Source: Acidobacteriota bacterium
GTDB taxonomy: Bacteria; Acidobacteriota; Terriglobia; Terriglobales; Acidobacteriaceae
Assembly: GCA_021813745.1 (NCBI GenBank)
Contig: JAKAJO010000098.1
Coordinates: forward strand, 19,537 to 83,536
Direction: 5' to 3'
Length of the DNA stretch: 64,000 bases
Below are positions 42,035 to 49,630 of this stretch, piece after piece; position 1 is the first letter of the stretch, and the number at the start of each line of letters is the position of its first letter. The notes below the pieces were generated by a model that did no database searches, was not told the DNA's origin, and was given only the letters and a program-made list of their open reading frames with translations. The translations under genes and the position numbers were made by a program.

Positions 42035-42691
42035 CTATTGTTCGTCCTTGTCCCGAATCTGGTGCAACGTCTCGAACAAATGGTGCTTCGGCCACTTGAC
42101 CGGCCCATTCTCTTCGGGGAAGGCGATCACGCCGGATTGCAGCGCCGTTGAGATCCATGTGAGCATCTCTTCGGCCGTGACCGTGACCAGCACGGGCTCG
42201 CAACCGATGCCATCGAGCGCCTGAAAGCGGCCTTCAGCTTCAAGGACTCCGCAGATGTGCTCTGCCCAGTCGGGGACAGCGGGAAGGCCAAGAAAGTTGG
42301 ACAACCACGCCCAGACCTCATCGGCATTTTTGCGGCAAAGGATCGTCCGGCCCGCGCTGCCATTTGCGTGCAACTGCTCGGAGATGGTGATCAGGTGCCG
42401 CACCGGGTGTTTTCGCCCCGGCAGGGTCACCGAACCGCGATAGCACGAGGCGTGTTCGCCGAGCACAATCTCCTTGACGGCGCCGTCGGGAAAGGTCAGC
42501 GTGAAGTAGGCCTTCTCGTGAACTGCCGCGGTAATCGCGCCGATGTCGGAGTCGTTCCCGAAGACGCCTATCAGATGCGCCTGCTCGTCTTCTCCGATAT
42601 AGGAGGAAACCCTCACGCGAATCCTGGTTGACGTCTTCTCCGTAATGCGGTGGTACTCAAGCAGCCCGAGCCGCAGGTGCGCATTCTGCAT
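42035..42691 (-). CDS. Hypothetical protein, element backbone
   Basis: A 218-residue soluble protein that starts at ATG 42691 with GAGGAGACGG upstream, 35 bases inside the end of the DUF6094 gene. It looks like two alpha/beta parts: the first has RIRVRVSSYIGEDEQAHLIG and GKPVKEIV-like strands, the second AEHICGVLEAEGRFQALDGI and a helix with WISTALQSGVIAFPEENGPV. No family was recognised. It lies between the methylase-like and helicase genes of the PRTRC-associated operon. Confidence 0.72.
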   Translation of the reverse strand: MQNAHLRLGLLEYHRITEKTSTRIRVRVSSYIGEDEQAHLIGVFGNDSDIGAITAAVHEKAYFTLTFPDGAVKEIVLGEHASCYRGSVTLPGRKHPVRHLITISEQLHANGSAGRTILCRKNADEVWAWLSNFLGLPAVPDWAEHICGVLEAEGRFQALDGIGCEPVLVTVTAEEMLTWISTALQSGVIAFPEENGPVKWPKHHLFETLHQIRDKDEQ

Positions 42692-43742
42692 CCGTCTCCT
42701 CCTGTTGGATCGGCGTTTCGGTCAGCTTCAGCGTTCGTCCGTTGGCGTAGACCAGCCGCAGTTCGTTGGCCCACCGCTCGCGGTGATGGACAATTTCGCT
42801 TTCCTCGTCGTGCTCGACGAAGGTGGTGACATGCTTGACCGACCGCCAGCGCGCAATGTGCCGGTCGTCGCCCTGGCCGAAGACGCCATTCAGCAGGCCC
42901 GCCGTGCAGAGCAGTCCGACATGGCCTCCATGCAGGGGCGTGATCGGCCGCCCGGTGGCTACTTCCTCGTGTGGAGCAAGAAATGGCATCACCTGCTTCC
43001 ACGCGCCGGAGTGCGGCAACAGGTCTTCAAGCAGGTCGTAAGGCAGGCCGCGATAACTGAGCGCCGTTTCGCCTGAGGGCGGGACTTGATACGGCTCGCA
43101 GGCATCGGGAGCCAACTCCGGTAACTCCTGATAGCTGCCGTAGCGGCCGATGCGCTGCAAATGGCGCTTGTTCGCATCAATGGCCGAGCCGCGCACGTTC
43201 GCGCGCACGCCAAGCACGGCAATCTGCCGGAAGCGTACCGACGCCTCATCGGTCATGCGGAAGACATTGAGTTGCGAGAAGTGCGAACTCAACAGGCCCG
43301 CGCAGTCCATCAACCGCTCAAACGGAATGACCGTCGCCAGTACGCCGTCCATAACGAGCCAGCGATAGGTGTGATCGAGAAACAGCCGCTCCATGCGGTT
43401 GTTCGCGGCCAAATTTATTCCGGGGCCAATCTCGGAGTCGTAGGGCGGATTCAGATAGAGCAGCGAAAAGGACTCCGGCTTGGCGATAGCGTCGAAGGCA
43501 TTGCCCTGGATGGTCTCGATGCCTTTCGATTGAGCGATCGCCGCCCGCTCGGCATCGAGTTCGACGCCGTAGCGATGCACCTCCGTGTCTTGCGTGATGA
43601 TTTCAAGTGCCGTTCCTTGCCCGACACAGGGATCAACGACCGACGCCGGACCGGCAAACTCAAGCAGTGCGCGAAGCCGCGCGGCCTCGCCTTCGGGAAG
43701 CGGGTAAAAGCCCATCTTCAACCGTGCCGCGTTCCTGGCCAT
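42657..43742 (-). CDS. DUF6094-type methyltransferase-like protein
   Basis: A 361-residue protein starting at ATG 43742 after GGAGGAACC. A much longer frame upstream has no start signal. It has a class I methyltransferase core: VVDPCVGQGTALEIITQDTE as motif I, YGVELDAERA as motif II, and FSLLYLNPPYDSEIG as catalytic motif IV (NPPY), typical of N6-adenine methylases. It matches the DUF6094 family often found on mobile elements. It probably modifies element DNA, giving protection from restriction, although target specificity is unknown. It heads the operon that continues to the helicase. Confidence 0.82.
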   Translation of the reverse strand: MARNAARLKMGFYPLPEGEAARLRALLEFAGPASVVDPCVGQGTALEIITQDTEVHRYGVELDAERAAIAQSKGIETIQGNAFDAIAKPESFSLLYLNPPYDSEIGPGINLAANNRMERLFLDHTYRWLVMDGVLATVIPFERLMDCAGLLSSHFSQLNVFRMTDEASVRFRQIAVLGVRANVRGSAIDANKRHLQRIGRYGSYQELPELAPDACEPYQVPPSGETALSYRGLPYDLLEDLLPHSGAWKQVMPFLAPHEEVATGRPITPLHGGHVGLLCTAGLLNGVFGQGDDRHIARWRSVKHVTTFVEHDEESEIVHHRERWANELRLVYANGRTLKLTETPIQQEETDAECAPAARAA

Positions 43743-43818
43743 GGTTCCTCCGTGGGCGATAAGCCGATGAGTGTGAGTTGGTTGGTATATTCTTCGAGGG
43801 GGAGTGCTCAAGCGCACC

Positions 43819-44126
43819 ATGGTGAAAGATATTCTTGCCGCAATTGACTCCGAGATCGCGACCCTCGAACAGGCCAGGGCTCTACTGAGCGCATCGGGCA
43901 CAGTGGTCGCCAAGCGCAAACCCGGTCGGCCGGTTAAGGTTGCAACTGCTGTTGCTCCGAAGGTTTAGAAGGCAAGGAAGCGCCGCAGATGAGCGCGGAG
44001 GCGCGGAGGCGCATCCGCCAAGCGCAGATCAAGCGTTGGGCCGCGTTGAATGCTCTCAAGACGAACATGAACGCCACGGTTGCGCCAATGCCCAAAGTGA
44101 AGAAAAAGGCAGCAGAGGCTGCTTGA
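43819..44126 (+). pseudogene. AT-hook/histone-like small protein broken by amber codon and frameshift
   Basis: Two adjacent frames together give one familiar small basic protein. The first (43819-43968) reads MVKDILAAIDSEIATLEQAR and KRKPGRPVK, an AT-hook, before TAG at 43966-43968. Continuing past the stop gives KARKRRR, then a one-base shift enters the second frame (ATG 43989) with MSAEARRRIRQAQIKRWAAL and a Lys/Ala-rich end at 44126. Intact relatives link these parts directly. Two lesions mean the gene is probably dead, or makes a 49-residue AT-hook peptide and a 45-residue basic peptide separately. Confidence 0.65.
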
Positions 44127-44203
44127 TTGGATAGGGAACTTCGGGTCAAGCAAAGAGGCACAAACGCCTGAGATGGTCACTGGAAGAGAGGAGTCGATAT
44201 CCG

Positions 44204-44899
44204 ATGAGCTCTGAACGTAAACATGGACGAGTGCTAGGAGCGGCATTCCTTTTGCAGGCCACGACTTCGCTTGCTGGCGGAATCATGCTCGAATTCTTTT
44301 TGCTTGTGCCCAGAAATATTGAGGCAACAATGACAAGGATTGCCGGGCATCCCGCCTTGATGCGAGTTGACATTTTGGACGAGATGGTAACTGCGGGCGG
44401 AGTGATCTGGCTCGGAGCGATCCTATTCTCAAAGTTGCGCGCCCATGGCGAAACGGTGGCCAGGGTCGCGTTTGCGCTCTATGTTCTGGAAGCTGCGATG
44501 CTGGCGGCTAGCAGGATCGGGGCCTATCAGTTATTGACCGCGAGTTCGGAATACGTTGACGCGGGCCGGCTGGCGAGCTTGAAGCCTCTCGGAGAAGTAG
44601 CTTACACAGCGATGGATCGCGGTCAGCTATTGATGATGGTTCCGTTCTGCGCCGGCGCATTTCTTTTTTATGGGCTACTTTACAAATCGCGCATGGTGCC
44701 TCGATGGTTGGCGGCCTGGGGACTGGCAGCGATGATTCCGGTGACGGTTGGAACAATTAGCACCGTACTCGGAATCGGAATCTCGTTCCTATTGTTCGTG
44801 CCGTATATTCCATTTGAATTCTTCCTCGGTATTTGGATACTGATTTTCGGCGTTTCTGGAAAAGCACACCGAACCGTGGTTCCGTTGGCGCAAGTTTAG
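44204..44899 (+). CDS. DUF4386-family integral membrane protein
   Basis: A 231-residue inner-membrane protein with about six hydrophobic segments, including RVLGAAFLLQATTSLAGGIM, GGVIWLGAILFS, ARVAFALYVLEAAMLAA, LMMVPFCAGAFLFYGLLY, WLAAWGLAAMIPVTVG and FLGIWILIFGVSG. This layout and the short polar loops match DUF4386. No function has been assigned to the family. AGAGAGGAG upstream supplies the ribosome binding site. It lies between a broken AT-hook gene and the converging HipA gene and seems to be accessory cargo. Confidence 0.82.
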   Translation: MSSERKHGRVLGAAFLLQATTSLAGGIMLEFFLLVPRNIEATMTRIAGHPALMRVDILDEMVTAGGVIWLGAILFSKLRAHGETVARVAFALYVLEAAMLAASRIGAYQLLTASSEYVDAGRLASLKPLGEVAYTAMDRGQLLMMVPFCAGAFLFYGLLYKSRMVPRWLAAWGLAAMIPVTVGTISTVLGIGISFLLFVPYIPFEFFLGIWILIFGVSGKAHRTVVPLAQV

Positions 44900-44955
44900 A
44901 GTCCACATCACGACTGTCAGCCAGGCCTGCACGACGGCAGACGAATCGCGCTCGC

Positions 44956-46197
44956 TCAAGGCAACTTGATGTTGGCTGCGATCTCTTTGGCGGATTTTCG
45001 CGAGACACCGGCCTGTTCGGCATGGCGGGACCAGTTGGCCACGGCCGCGCTGACCCTTGCCAGAATCTCCGGCGCGCTCTTTAGCCCATGCTGTTTGCCC
45101 AATGCCAGAAGTTGGGCTGCGCCGGGACTTTTACCCTCGCCCATGACGAGCATACTTTGCTCTCCGCCCGGGCCATAGGAGAAGGTAAGGTCATAGGCGG
45201 GCGCGAAGATCCACTCGTTTCCCGCGTTCAGCAGGAACGAAAAATTCTTCACGTGATCGTCACGGTTATGCGCAAGTACGTTGAAGCAGGCCAGCGCATA
45301 GACCTTTTCTGCTTCCTGGATATTCCTGGTCAACGCTAGGGTCACGCGCAAGACCATCTCGTAGTCGAGGCTGGGAGTGCGATGATCGGCATGGATCAAG
45401 CCGCCAAGACTGTGCATGTGGATGCGGGCATCTCCGTCCCGGTCGAAGCGTTTTGTGCCGAAGTATTTGTTCCTTTTCGTGCGGAAAAGATGAGTCTCAG
45501 GCATCTCCACGCCTGCATCCTTTGCCATCAGGCTATAAGCGAATTCGATAGCTCCCGCGTCCCGCGCGTCCTGGGAAGACGGAAACTTGATCATCCAGTG
45601 CGCGAAACCCGGTCGCAATTCCTGCTGGCCGTGAATGATCCTTTTCTTGTTGGTGCTTACTTGCGCCACGATCTTGGGCCGGGCGCCCGAAGAGGAGCCA
45701 TTGAGGCGCAGCAAATCTTCAAAGACCTCTTCATTCTCTCCGGCCAGAACGACGGCTGATTCCTCCGCGAGTTTGTCGAGCGCCAGAGGAGCATCGGCGG
45801 CGGTTTGCTGGCTCAGTTCCGGCTCGTAGCTGAGTGCGCCCATGCCGTGCCGCCCCACATACGCCAGACGGTCGAGTGGATTCAGTTGGCCGCGATGGAT
45901 GCCGTGTTTCTCCACTGTGCGGTCGAGCAGGAGGCGGCCCCATCCGTCCGGCAGACTGTCATTGAAGACTCCAAACAGGCCGTCAAAGATCGCAGTGTCG
46001 GCAATAGACACGCCGGGCCTGAGCGGAAGTTTGATGGGCGAAATCTCGATGCCCGATGTGATGAATGAGGCATCATATTCGAAAAGGATTTGCCTGTCCT
46101 TGAACGCGAGGCGTCCAACCTTGCGGCGTGCTACTTTGCTGCTTGGGTCGCGTGCGTCCAGGTAGACAGTCAGCAACTCTGTCGGACTATAGGCCAT
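44956..46197 (-). CDS. hipA: HipA-family kinase toxin
   Basis: A 413-residue HipA-type serine/threonine kinase. The N-terminal HipA domain (LLTVYLDARDPSSKVARRKV, VSIADTAIFDGLFGVFNDSL then PDGWGRLLLDR) is followed by the kinase-like part with GSSGARPKIVAQ, the phosphate-binding loop, HNRDDHVKNFSFL, the catalytic D-x-H-x-K-N, and FAPAYDLTFSYGP, the metal-binding Asp. Known HipA proteins phosphorylate glutamyl-tRNA synthetase or related targets and induce dormancy. The motifs look intact. Its start overlaps the antitoxin gene end by 11 bases. Confidence 0.93.
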   Translation of the reverse strand: MAYSPTELLTVYLDARDPSSKVARRKVGRLAFKDRQILFEYDASFITSGIEISPIKLPLRPGVSIADTAIFDGLFGVFNDSLPDGWGRLLLDRTVEKHGIHRGQLNPLDRLAYVGRHGMGALSYEPELSQQTAADAPLALDKLAEESAVVLAGENEEVFEDLLRLNGSSSGARPKIVAQVSTNKKRIIHGQQELRPGFAHWMIKFPSSQDARDAGAIEFAYSLMAKDAGVEMPETHLFRTKRNKYFGTKRFDRDGDARIHMHSLGGLIHADHRTPSLDYEMVLRVTLALTRNIQEAEKVYALACFNVLAHNRDDHVKNFSFLLNAGNEWIFAPAYDLTFSYGPGGEQSMLVMGEGKSPGAAQLLALGKQHGLKSAPEILARVSAAVANWSRHAEQAGVSRKSAKEIAANIKLP

Positions 46198-46519
46198 GGC
46201 TGCTTCCCTTTCTGCCCGTCGCTCTCTTCCGTTGCGCTGGAGTAGAGAGCAGAGTATCGAGCGATTGAGTCGCTGAGATGCGCGTATTTTCCGCGGCCAG
46301 CTTGTCGAAATCGTCGAGGCAATTGAGCACCAGAGCCAGATTCAGGAGCGAGTCCAGCGCAATCAACCCTTCGCGCTCAAATCGCTTCAGGGAACTGAAG
46401 GTTACGCCCGAACGCGCCGCGAGCTCTCTCTGCGTCAGGTTTAGGGCAAGACGCCGGGCCTTGAACCGCCCCGCAATTCCCGTCTGTACCTCTTGTACAG
46501 TCCTGAGATATACAGCCAA
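46187..46519 (-). CDS. hipB: HipB-like XRE antitoxin
   Basis: A 110-residue XRE protein. GRFKARRLALNLTQRELAAR and GVTFSSLKRFEREGLIAL form the helix-turn-helix, and the tail is basic. I place the start at TTG 46519: AGAGG lies seven bases upstream and a strong TATAAT promoter begins about 20 bases before. An alternative TTG at 46540 would overlap the -10 box. The inverted repeat CTGTAC-N5-GTACAG (46484-46500) falls just inside the coding region. The protein should neutralise HipA and repress the operon. Confidence 0.85.
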   Translation of the reverse strand: MAVYLRTVQEVQTGIAGRFKARRLALNLTQRELAARSGVTFSSLKRFEREGLIALDSLLNLALVLNCLDDFDKLAAENTRISATQSLDTLLSTPAQRKRATGRKGSSHGL

Positions 46520-46539
46520 TATGTTGCCTCTTTGTGCCA

Positions 46540-46568
46540 ATTATACAATACAAATGGTAATATATTAA
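46540..46568 (-). promoter_or_regulatory. Promoter of the hipBA operon
   Basis: On the minus strand TTAATA (46568-46563) and a perfect TATAAT (46545-46540) are separated by 17 bases. Transcription would begin near 46533, leaving a leader of about 14 bases with AGAGG before the TTG start at 46519. The region is strikingly AT-rich compared with its surroundings. Confidence 0.65.
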
Positions 46569-46594
46569 CTATATAATTTAAAGAAGATACCCAT

Positions 46595-46984
46595 TTATTT
46601 GTCGCTGAGGTATGCTCTGGCTGCGCTCAGGATGGCTGGCGCCACCGCATCAATCTCATGCTCGCGCATCAGGCGCAGCGGCACTCTGTCTCCCAGTTCC
46701 GGATTCACGCCTGTCAGCCAGGCCTGCACAACGGCGGGCGAATCGTGTTCGCTCAAGGTGCACACTACCTGAAAGGCAAACCGCAGCCGGCTCTCCGCGT
46801 CGCCATAGATCGTGCCGCCGGCAATCCAGCGATCAACAGCGCGCGTATCCTTGACGCCACCGATATACGCGGTCAGTTTCCTCCCCACGATCTCGACCAG
46901 CTTCTCGACGACCTTCGATGCGGAAAGCCGGAGCGCCTCCCGGTGGGCTGACAGGTGGGGTCTGGGAAGCATTGGTGTGTCCAT
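46595..46984 (-). CDS. MbcA/ParS-like antitoxin-type protein without partner
   Basis: A 129-residue protein, GGAGATTCGC before ATG 46984. AVDRWIAGGTIYGDAESRLR resembles the helix-turn-helix-like middle of Xre/MbcA/ParS antitoxins, and DSPAVVQAWLTGVNPELGDR followed by RLMREHEIDAVAPAILSAAR resembles their C-terminal toxin-binding domain (the 'W-L-x-x-x-N' repeat). No RES-domain toxin gene adjoins it, so it may be an orphan antitoxin or a regulator. The family call is tentative. Confidence 0.6.
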   Translation of the reverse strand: MDTPMLPRPHLSAHREALRLSASKVVEKLVEIVGRKLTAYIGGVKDTRAVDRWIAGGTIYGDAESRLRFAFQVVCTLSEHDSPAVVQAWLTGVNPELGDRVPLRLMREHEIDAVAPAILSAARAYLSDK

Positions 46985-47045
46985 GCGAATCTCCTGGTTG
47001 AACCTCCTTCGTCAGCGTGGGACGCTGCGCATGCCGATAGTTCCG

Positions 47046-47294
47046 TTATGCCGCTTTGACCAATTCGATCGGCAGAACGGGTGCGACGCGCCGAGCTGAA
47101 ACCGAGCCGGAGTGCGGTCCCCTCGGTGGCTGTGGCACCAGCTCGGCCAGCGGCCAGACGGAGATGTTGCCACACACGCCGCAACATCCCCCGCTGGAGT
47201 TCGAAACCGAGGCGCAACTCTCGCAGTAGACGGCTTCGACAACCGGAATACTGACGAGGCTGCGACGCGGGCGCAGAATGCTGATTTCTCCCAT
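47046..47294 (-). CDS. Small zinc-ribbon protein
   Basis: An 82-residue protein beginning at ATG 47294 with GGAGGACATC upstream. AVYCESCASVSNSSGGCCGV and CGN form a Cys-x2-Cys...Cys-Cys-x2-Cys zinc-ribbon-like knuckle at residues about 23-43. The rest is Pro-rich. No specific family was recognised. It belongs to the minus-strand operon with the Rad52-like gene and probably binds nucleic acid or a partner protein. Confidence 0.6.
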   Translation of the reverse strand: MGEISILRPRRSLVSIPVVEAVYCESCASVSNSSGGCCGVCGNISVWPLAELVPQPPRGPHSGSVSARRVAPVLPIELVKAA

Positions 47295-47333
47295 GATGTC
47301 CTCCCGGCGTAAAGGCTGGAACCGGCCCGGCCG

Positions 47334-48221
47334 CTATGCGACCTGCTCTCTGGTCAGGGATTCGAGATCCTCGACCAGTTGCTTCAGCGCCGCCAGGCTC
47401 GGCAGTTCGGTGACCGATGCGATCTTGAAGCGCTCTGCCGCGGCGAAGAATCGCACCTCGCCGGCCATCTCGGCCAGTTGGCGCAGCCGCTCGAAGCCGC
47501 GCGCCGCGGCCTGCATCTTCTCGATGGCCTGCTTCTGCCGTTCTGCGTTGGGGATGGTCCGCGCGTCGGCGCTATGTCCGGCCCGGCGCAGAATCTCGGC
47601 ATATATCGGCGCGCCCAGCGTCGCGCGAAAGCCCTCGATCTCGGCCGTGAGCCGCTGATCGACCGGGCCGCGCGTGTCGCCGGCTACGCCGTTGGCCTGA
47701 GCCAGGGTCATGCCCGGCGGCAGCGCCCACTCGGGCAGGATGGGAATCGCCATCGGTTCGCCACGGGAGTTCAGTCGCACGCGGGTCTCCCCGAAGCGGT
47801 AGAGGTAGCGGCCCAGCCCGAAACAGCTACAGGCCCGCTTAAAGGCCTGGGCGTCCGCCGACGTGACGGCGTTTTCGCGATCCGCCCACTCCTCGCCGGT
47901 GCCGGTGTGGCTGCCCAGCCGCGTGATCGTTACGGCGGTGGCCACCAGCACCTTGCTGGTCACGATCGCCTTGCCCCGCTCCATGCGGCAGAGCGACGGC
48001 ACGGTCGAGATCGTGTATTCGCGCGTCCAACCCGACGGAGTGAAAAGTTCGTTGAGCCGGTCGGTGTAGGCGCGCGGATCGGCGAAGGGCAGGATGACAC
48101 CGCTCCGGCCATAGTCGAAGGTGCGCATCACGCGCCACTTGATCAGCGCTGGATCGAACGGCGCTTCGAGCTGCGCGAAGAGCTTCTCGCGCTCGGCTTC
48201 TGTGAACTTTGCTGCGGCCAT
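47334..48221 (-). CDS. Rad52/Rad22-like recombination mediator
   Basis: A 295-residue protein starting at ATG 48221 after AGGAGGTAGGT. The Rad52-type single-strand annealing domain covers about residues 1-170: LNELFTPSGWTREYTISTVP, TAVTITRLGSHTGTGEEW, then NAVTSADAQAFKRACSCFGL GRYLY-like segment, the family hallmark 'K-R-A-x2-x-F-G-x-G-x-Y-L-Y'. The C-terminal half is helical and probably mediates partner binding. Such phage and plasmid proteins anneal homologous strands and work with an SSB, which is encoded 1.9 kb away in the same direction. Confidence 0.88.
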   Translation of the reverse strand: MAAAKFTEAEREKLFAQLEAPFDPALIKWRVMRTFDYGRSGVILPFADPRAYTDRLNELFTPSGWTREYTISTVPSLCRMERGKAIVTSKVLVATAVTITRLGSHTGTGEEWADRENAVTSADAQAFKRACSCFGLGRYLYRFGETRVRLNSRGEPMAIPILPEWALPPGMTLAQANGVAGDTRGPVDQRLTAEIEGFRATLGAPIYAEILRRAGHSADARTIPNAERQKQAIEKMQAAARGFERLRQLAEMAGEVRFFAAAERFKIASVTELPSLAALKQLVEDLESLTREQVA

Positions 48222-48344
48222 ACCTACCTCCTTTGGCTGAGAGCTTCGTTCCCAGACCAAATCATTGAGAATGCGCCAGCACGCCCCGTATGATTAAGGC
48301 CGTAGATTCTTGTGCGCTGGTTCATTGCATTTTCCGTGCTTGGG

Positions 48345-48376
48345 TCATATTTCCAATTTCCAAATTGGAAATATGA
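48345..48376. promoter_or_regulatory. Perfect 15-base palindromic operator before the HTH/nucleotidyltransferase pair
   Basis: TCATATTTCCAATTT and AAATTGGAAATATGA are exact inverse complements separated by two bases. They cover a -35-like TTTCCA (48357-48362) whose 17-base-spaced partner TACAAT lies at 48380-48385. The antitoxin ATG is at 48392, seven bases further, so the transcript should be leaderless. Autorepression by the HTH protein would block the promoter directly. Confidence 0.7.
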
Positions 48377-48391
48377 GGCTACAATGGCAAT

Positions 48392-48901
48392 ATGCAAGGA
48401 CAAGACGTTGCGCTTCTCCTCAAACTCGCCATCCAGAATGGGCCGCAGGTGCCCTCGAAAAACCTGGCGGAGAGCCTATTCATCTCTCCTTCCGAGGTAT
48501 CGAAGGCTCTGAAGCGCTGTGCGGATTCAGGGTTGGTCTACTTGTCCAGTGGAGAGAAACGGGTAAACCGATCTGCGCTCATGGAGTTTCTGGCGCATGG
48601 ATTGAAGTATGTCTTTCCACCCGCAAAGGGACCTCTCGTTCGAGGCGTTCCCACGGCCGGTGCGGCGGAACCGCTCAAATCGCGCCTTCTGGGGGATAGT
48701 GAACCTCCCGCAGTTTGGCCGTATGCAGAAGGAAAAGTTCGAGGAATGTCCCTTGCTCCGCTATACAAGGGTGCGCCCAAAGCCGCATTGCTCGATCCAA
48801 AGTTCTATGGCGTTCTCGCTCTCTGCGATGCAATTCGCAGCGGAAGAACGCGGGAACGAAACCTTGCGGTCGAACTTCTCAGAAAGGAGATCAATGCCTG
48901 A
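48392..48901 (+). CDS. Winged-helix antitoxin-like regulator
   Basis: A 169-residue protein. Residues about 8-60 (LKLAIQNGPQVPSKNLAESL, FISPSEVSKALKRCADSGLV) form a MarR-like winged helix. The remainder is a less ordered, Pro/Gly-containing region ending in a helix with SGRTRERNLAVELLRKEI. No ribosome binding site precedes ATG 48392, in line with leaderless expression. The stop overlaps the next start by eight bases. With the downstream nucleotidyltransferase it forms a toxin-antitoxin-like pair, and the strong palindrome upstream is its probable operator. Confidence 0.78.
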   Translation: MQGQDVALLLKLAIQNGPQVPSKNLAESLFISPSEVSKALKRCADSGLVYLSSGEKRVNRSALMEFLAHGLKYVFPPAKGPLVRGVPTAGAAEPLKSRLLGDSEPPAVWPYAEGKVRGMSLAPLYKGAPKAALLDPKFYGVLALCDAIRSGRTRERNLAVELLRKEINA

Positions 48902-49580
48902 TCCGAATCTGCCTCTGTTGGAAGATGCAGTCCGCAAACTCGCACCTTTTCTTGACGAGATTGTTTTTGTCGGTGGAGTGACGCTCGGGCTATTGATTAC
49001 CGACAAGGCCGCCGCTCCAATTCGCGGAACGAACGATGTCGATGTAATCGCTGAAATTGTCACATATGCCGATTACATCGCGTTCTCTGAACGCCTTCGC
49101 AAGGCCCACTTCACGGAGGACGCAGGGGAAAATCCTCTCACGTGCCGCTGGCACAATGGCGGCCTGACGTTGGATGTGCTGGCGCTCAGCGAAGAAGTGC
49201 TCGGGTTCACTAACATCTGGTATGAGCCTGCGCTCAAACATGCGTTCACAATGATTCTGCCCAGCGGACAATCGATCCGGGTGATCACCGCGCCGTTCTT
49301 CCTTGGAACAAAGATGGAAGCATTCCGGGGACGAGGCAAGATGGACTTTCAGGCCAGCCACGATCTTGAAGACTTCGTCGCTGTCATCGAGGGACGAGAT
49401 ACCCTGCCTCAGGAGATCACCGCGTCTCCACAATCTCTTCGGCGGTATCTTGCGGATGCCGCGAAGGCGCTGCTTGCCGAATCGAGATTCCTTGACGTCC
49501 TTCCTGGATTTGTCCTGGACGACGAGCGGGTTCCACTCATCGAAAAACGCCTTGCATCCATTGCAGCCAATATTTCCTGA
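48894..49580 (+). CDS. Nucleotidyltransferase, putative toxin
   Basis: A 228-residue nucleotidyltransferase-fold protein starting at ATG 48894 (GGAGATC upstream). EIVFVGGVTLGLLITDKAAA holds the G-G motif and RGTNDVDVIAEIVTYADY the D-x-D metal-binding pair. PFFLGTKMEAFRGRGKMDFQ and SHDLEDFVAVIEGRD match the AbiEii/DUF6036-like helical part with Lys and Asp. It overlaps the regulator gene by eight bases. By analogy with AbiEii it could modify tRNA or another nucleic acid, but targets are unknown. Core residues seem intact. Confidence 0.82.
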   Translation: MPDPNLPLLEDAVRKLAPFLDEIVFVGGVTLGLLITDKAAAPIRGTNDVDVIAEIVTYADYIAFSERLRKAHFTEDAGENPLTCRWHNGGLTLDVLALSEEVLGFTNIWYEPALKHAFTMILPSGQSIRVITAPFFLGTKMEAFRGRGKMDFQASHDLEDFVAVIEGRDTLPQEITASPQSLRRYLADAAKALLAESRFLDVLPGFVLDDERVPLIEKRLASIAANIS

Positions 49581-49630
49581 GAGGGCTGAAAGATGGATTG
49601 CTCCTGTCTCAGGCGCATTCTGCGCTTGCA

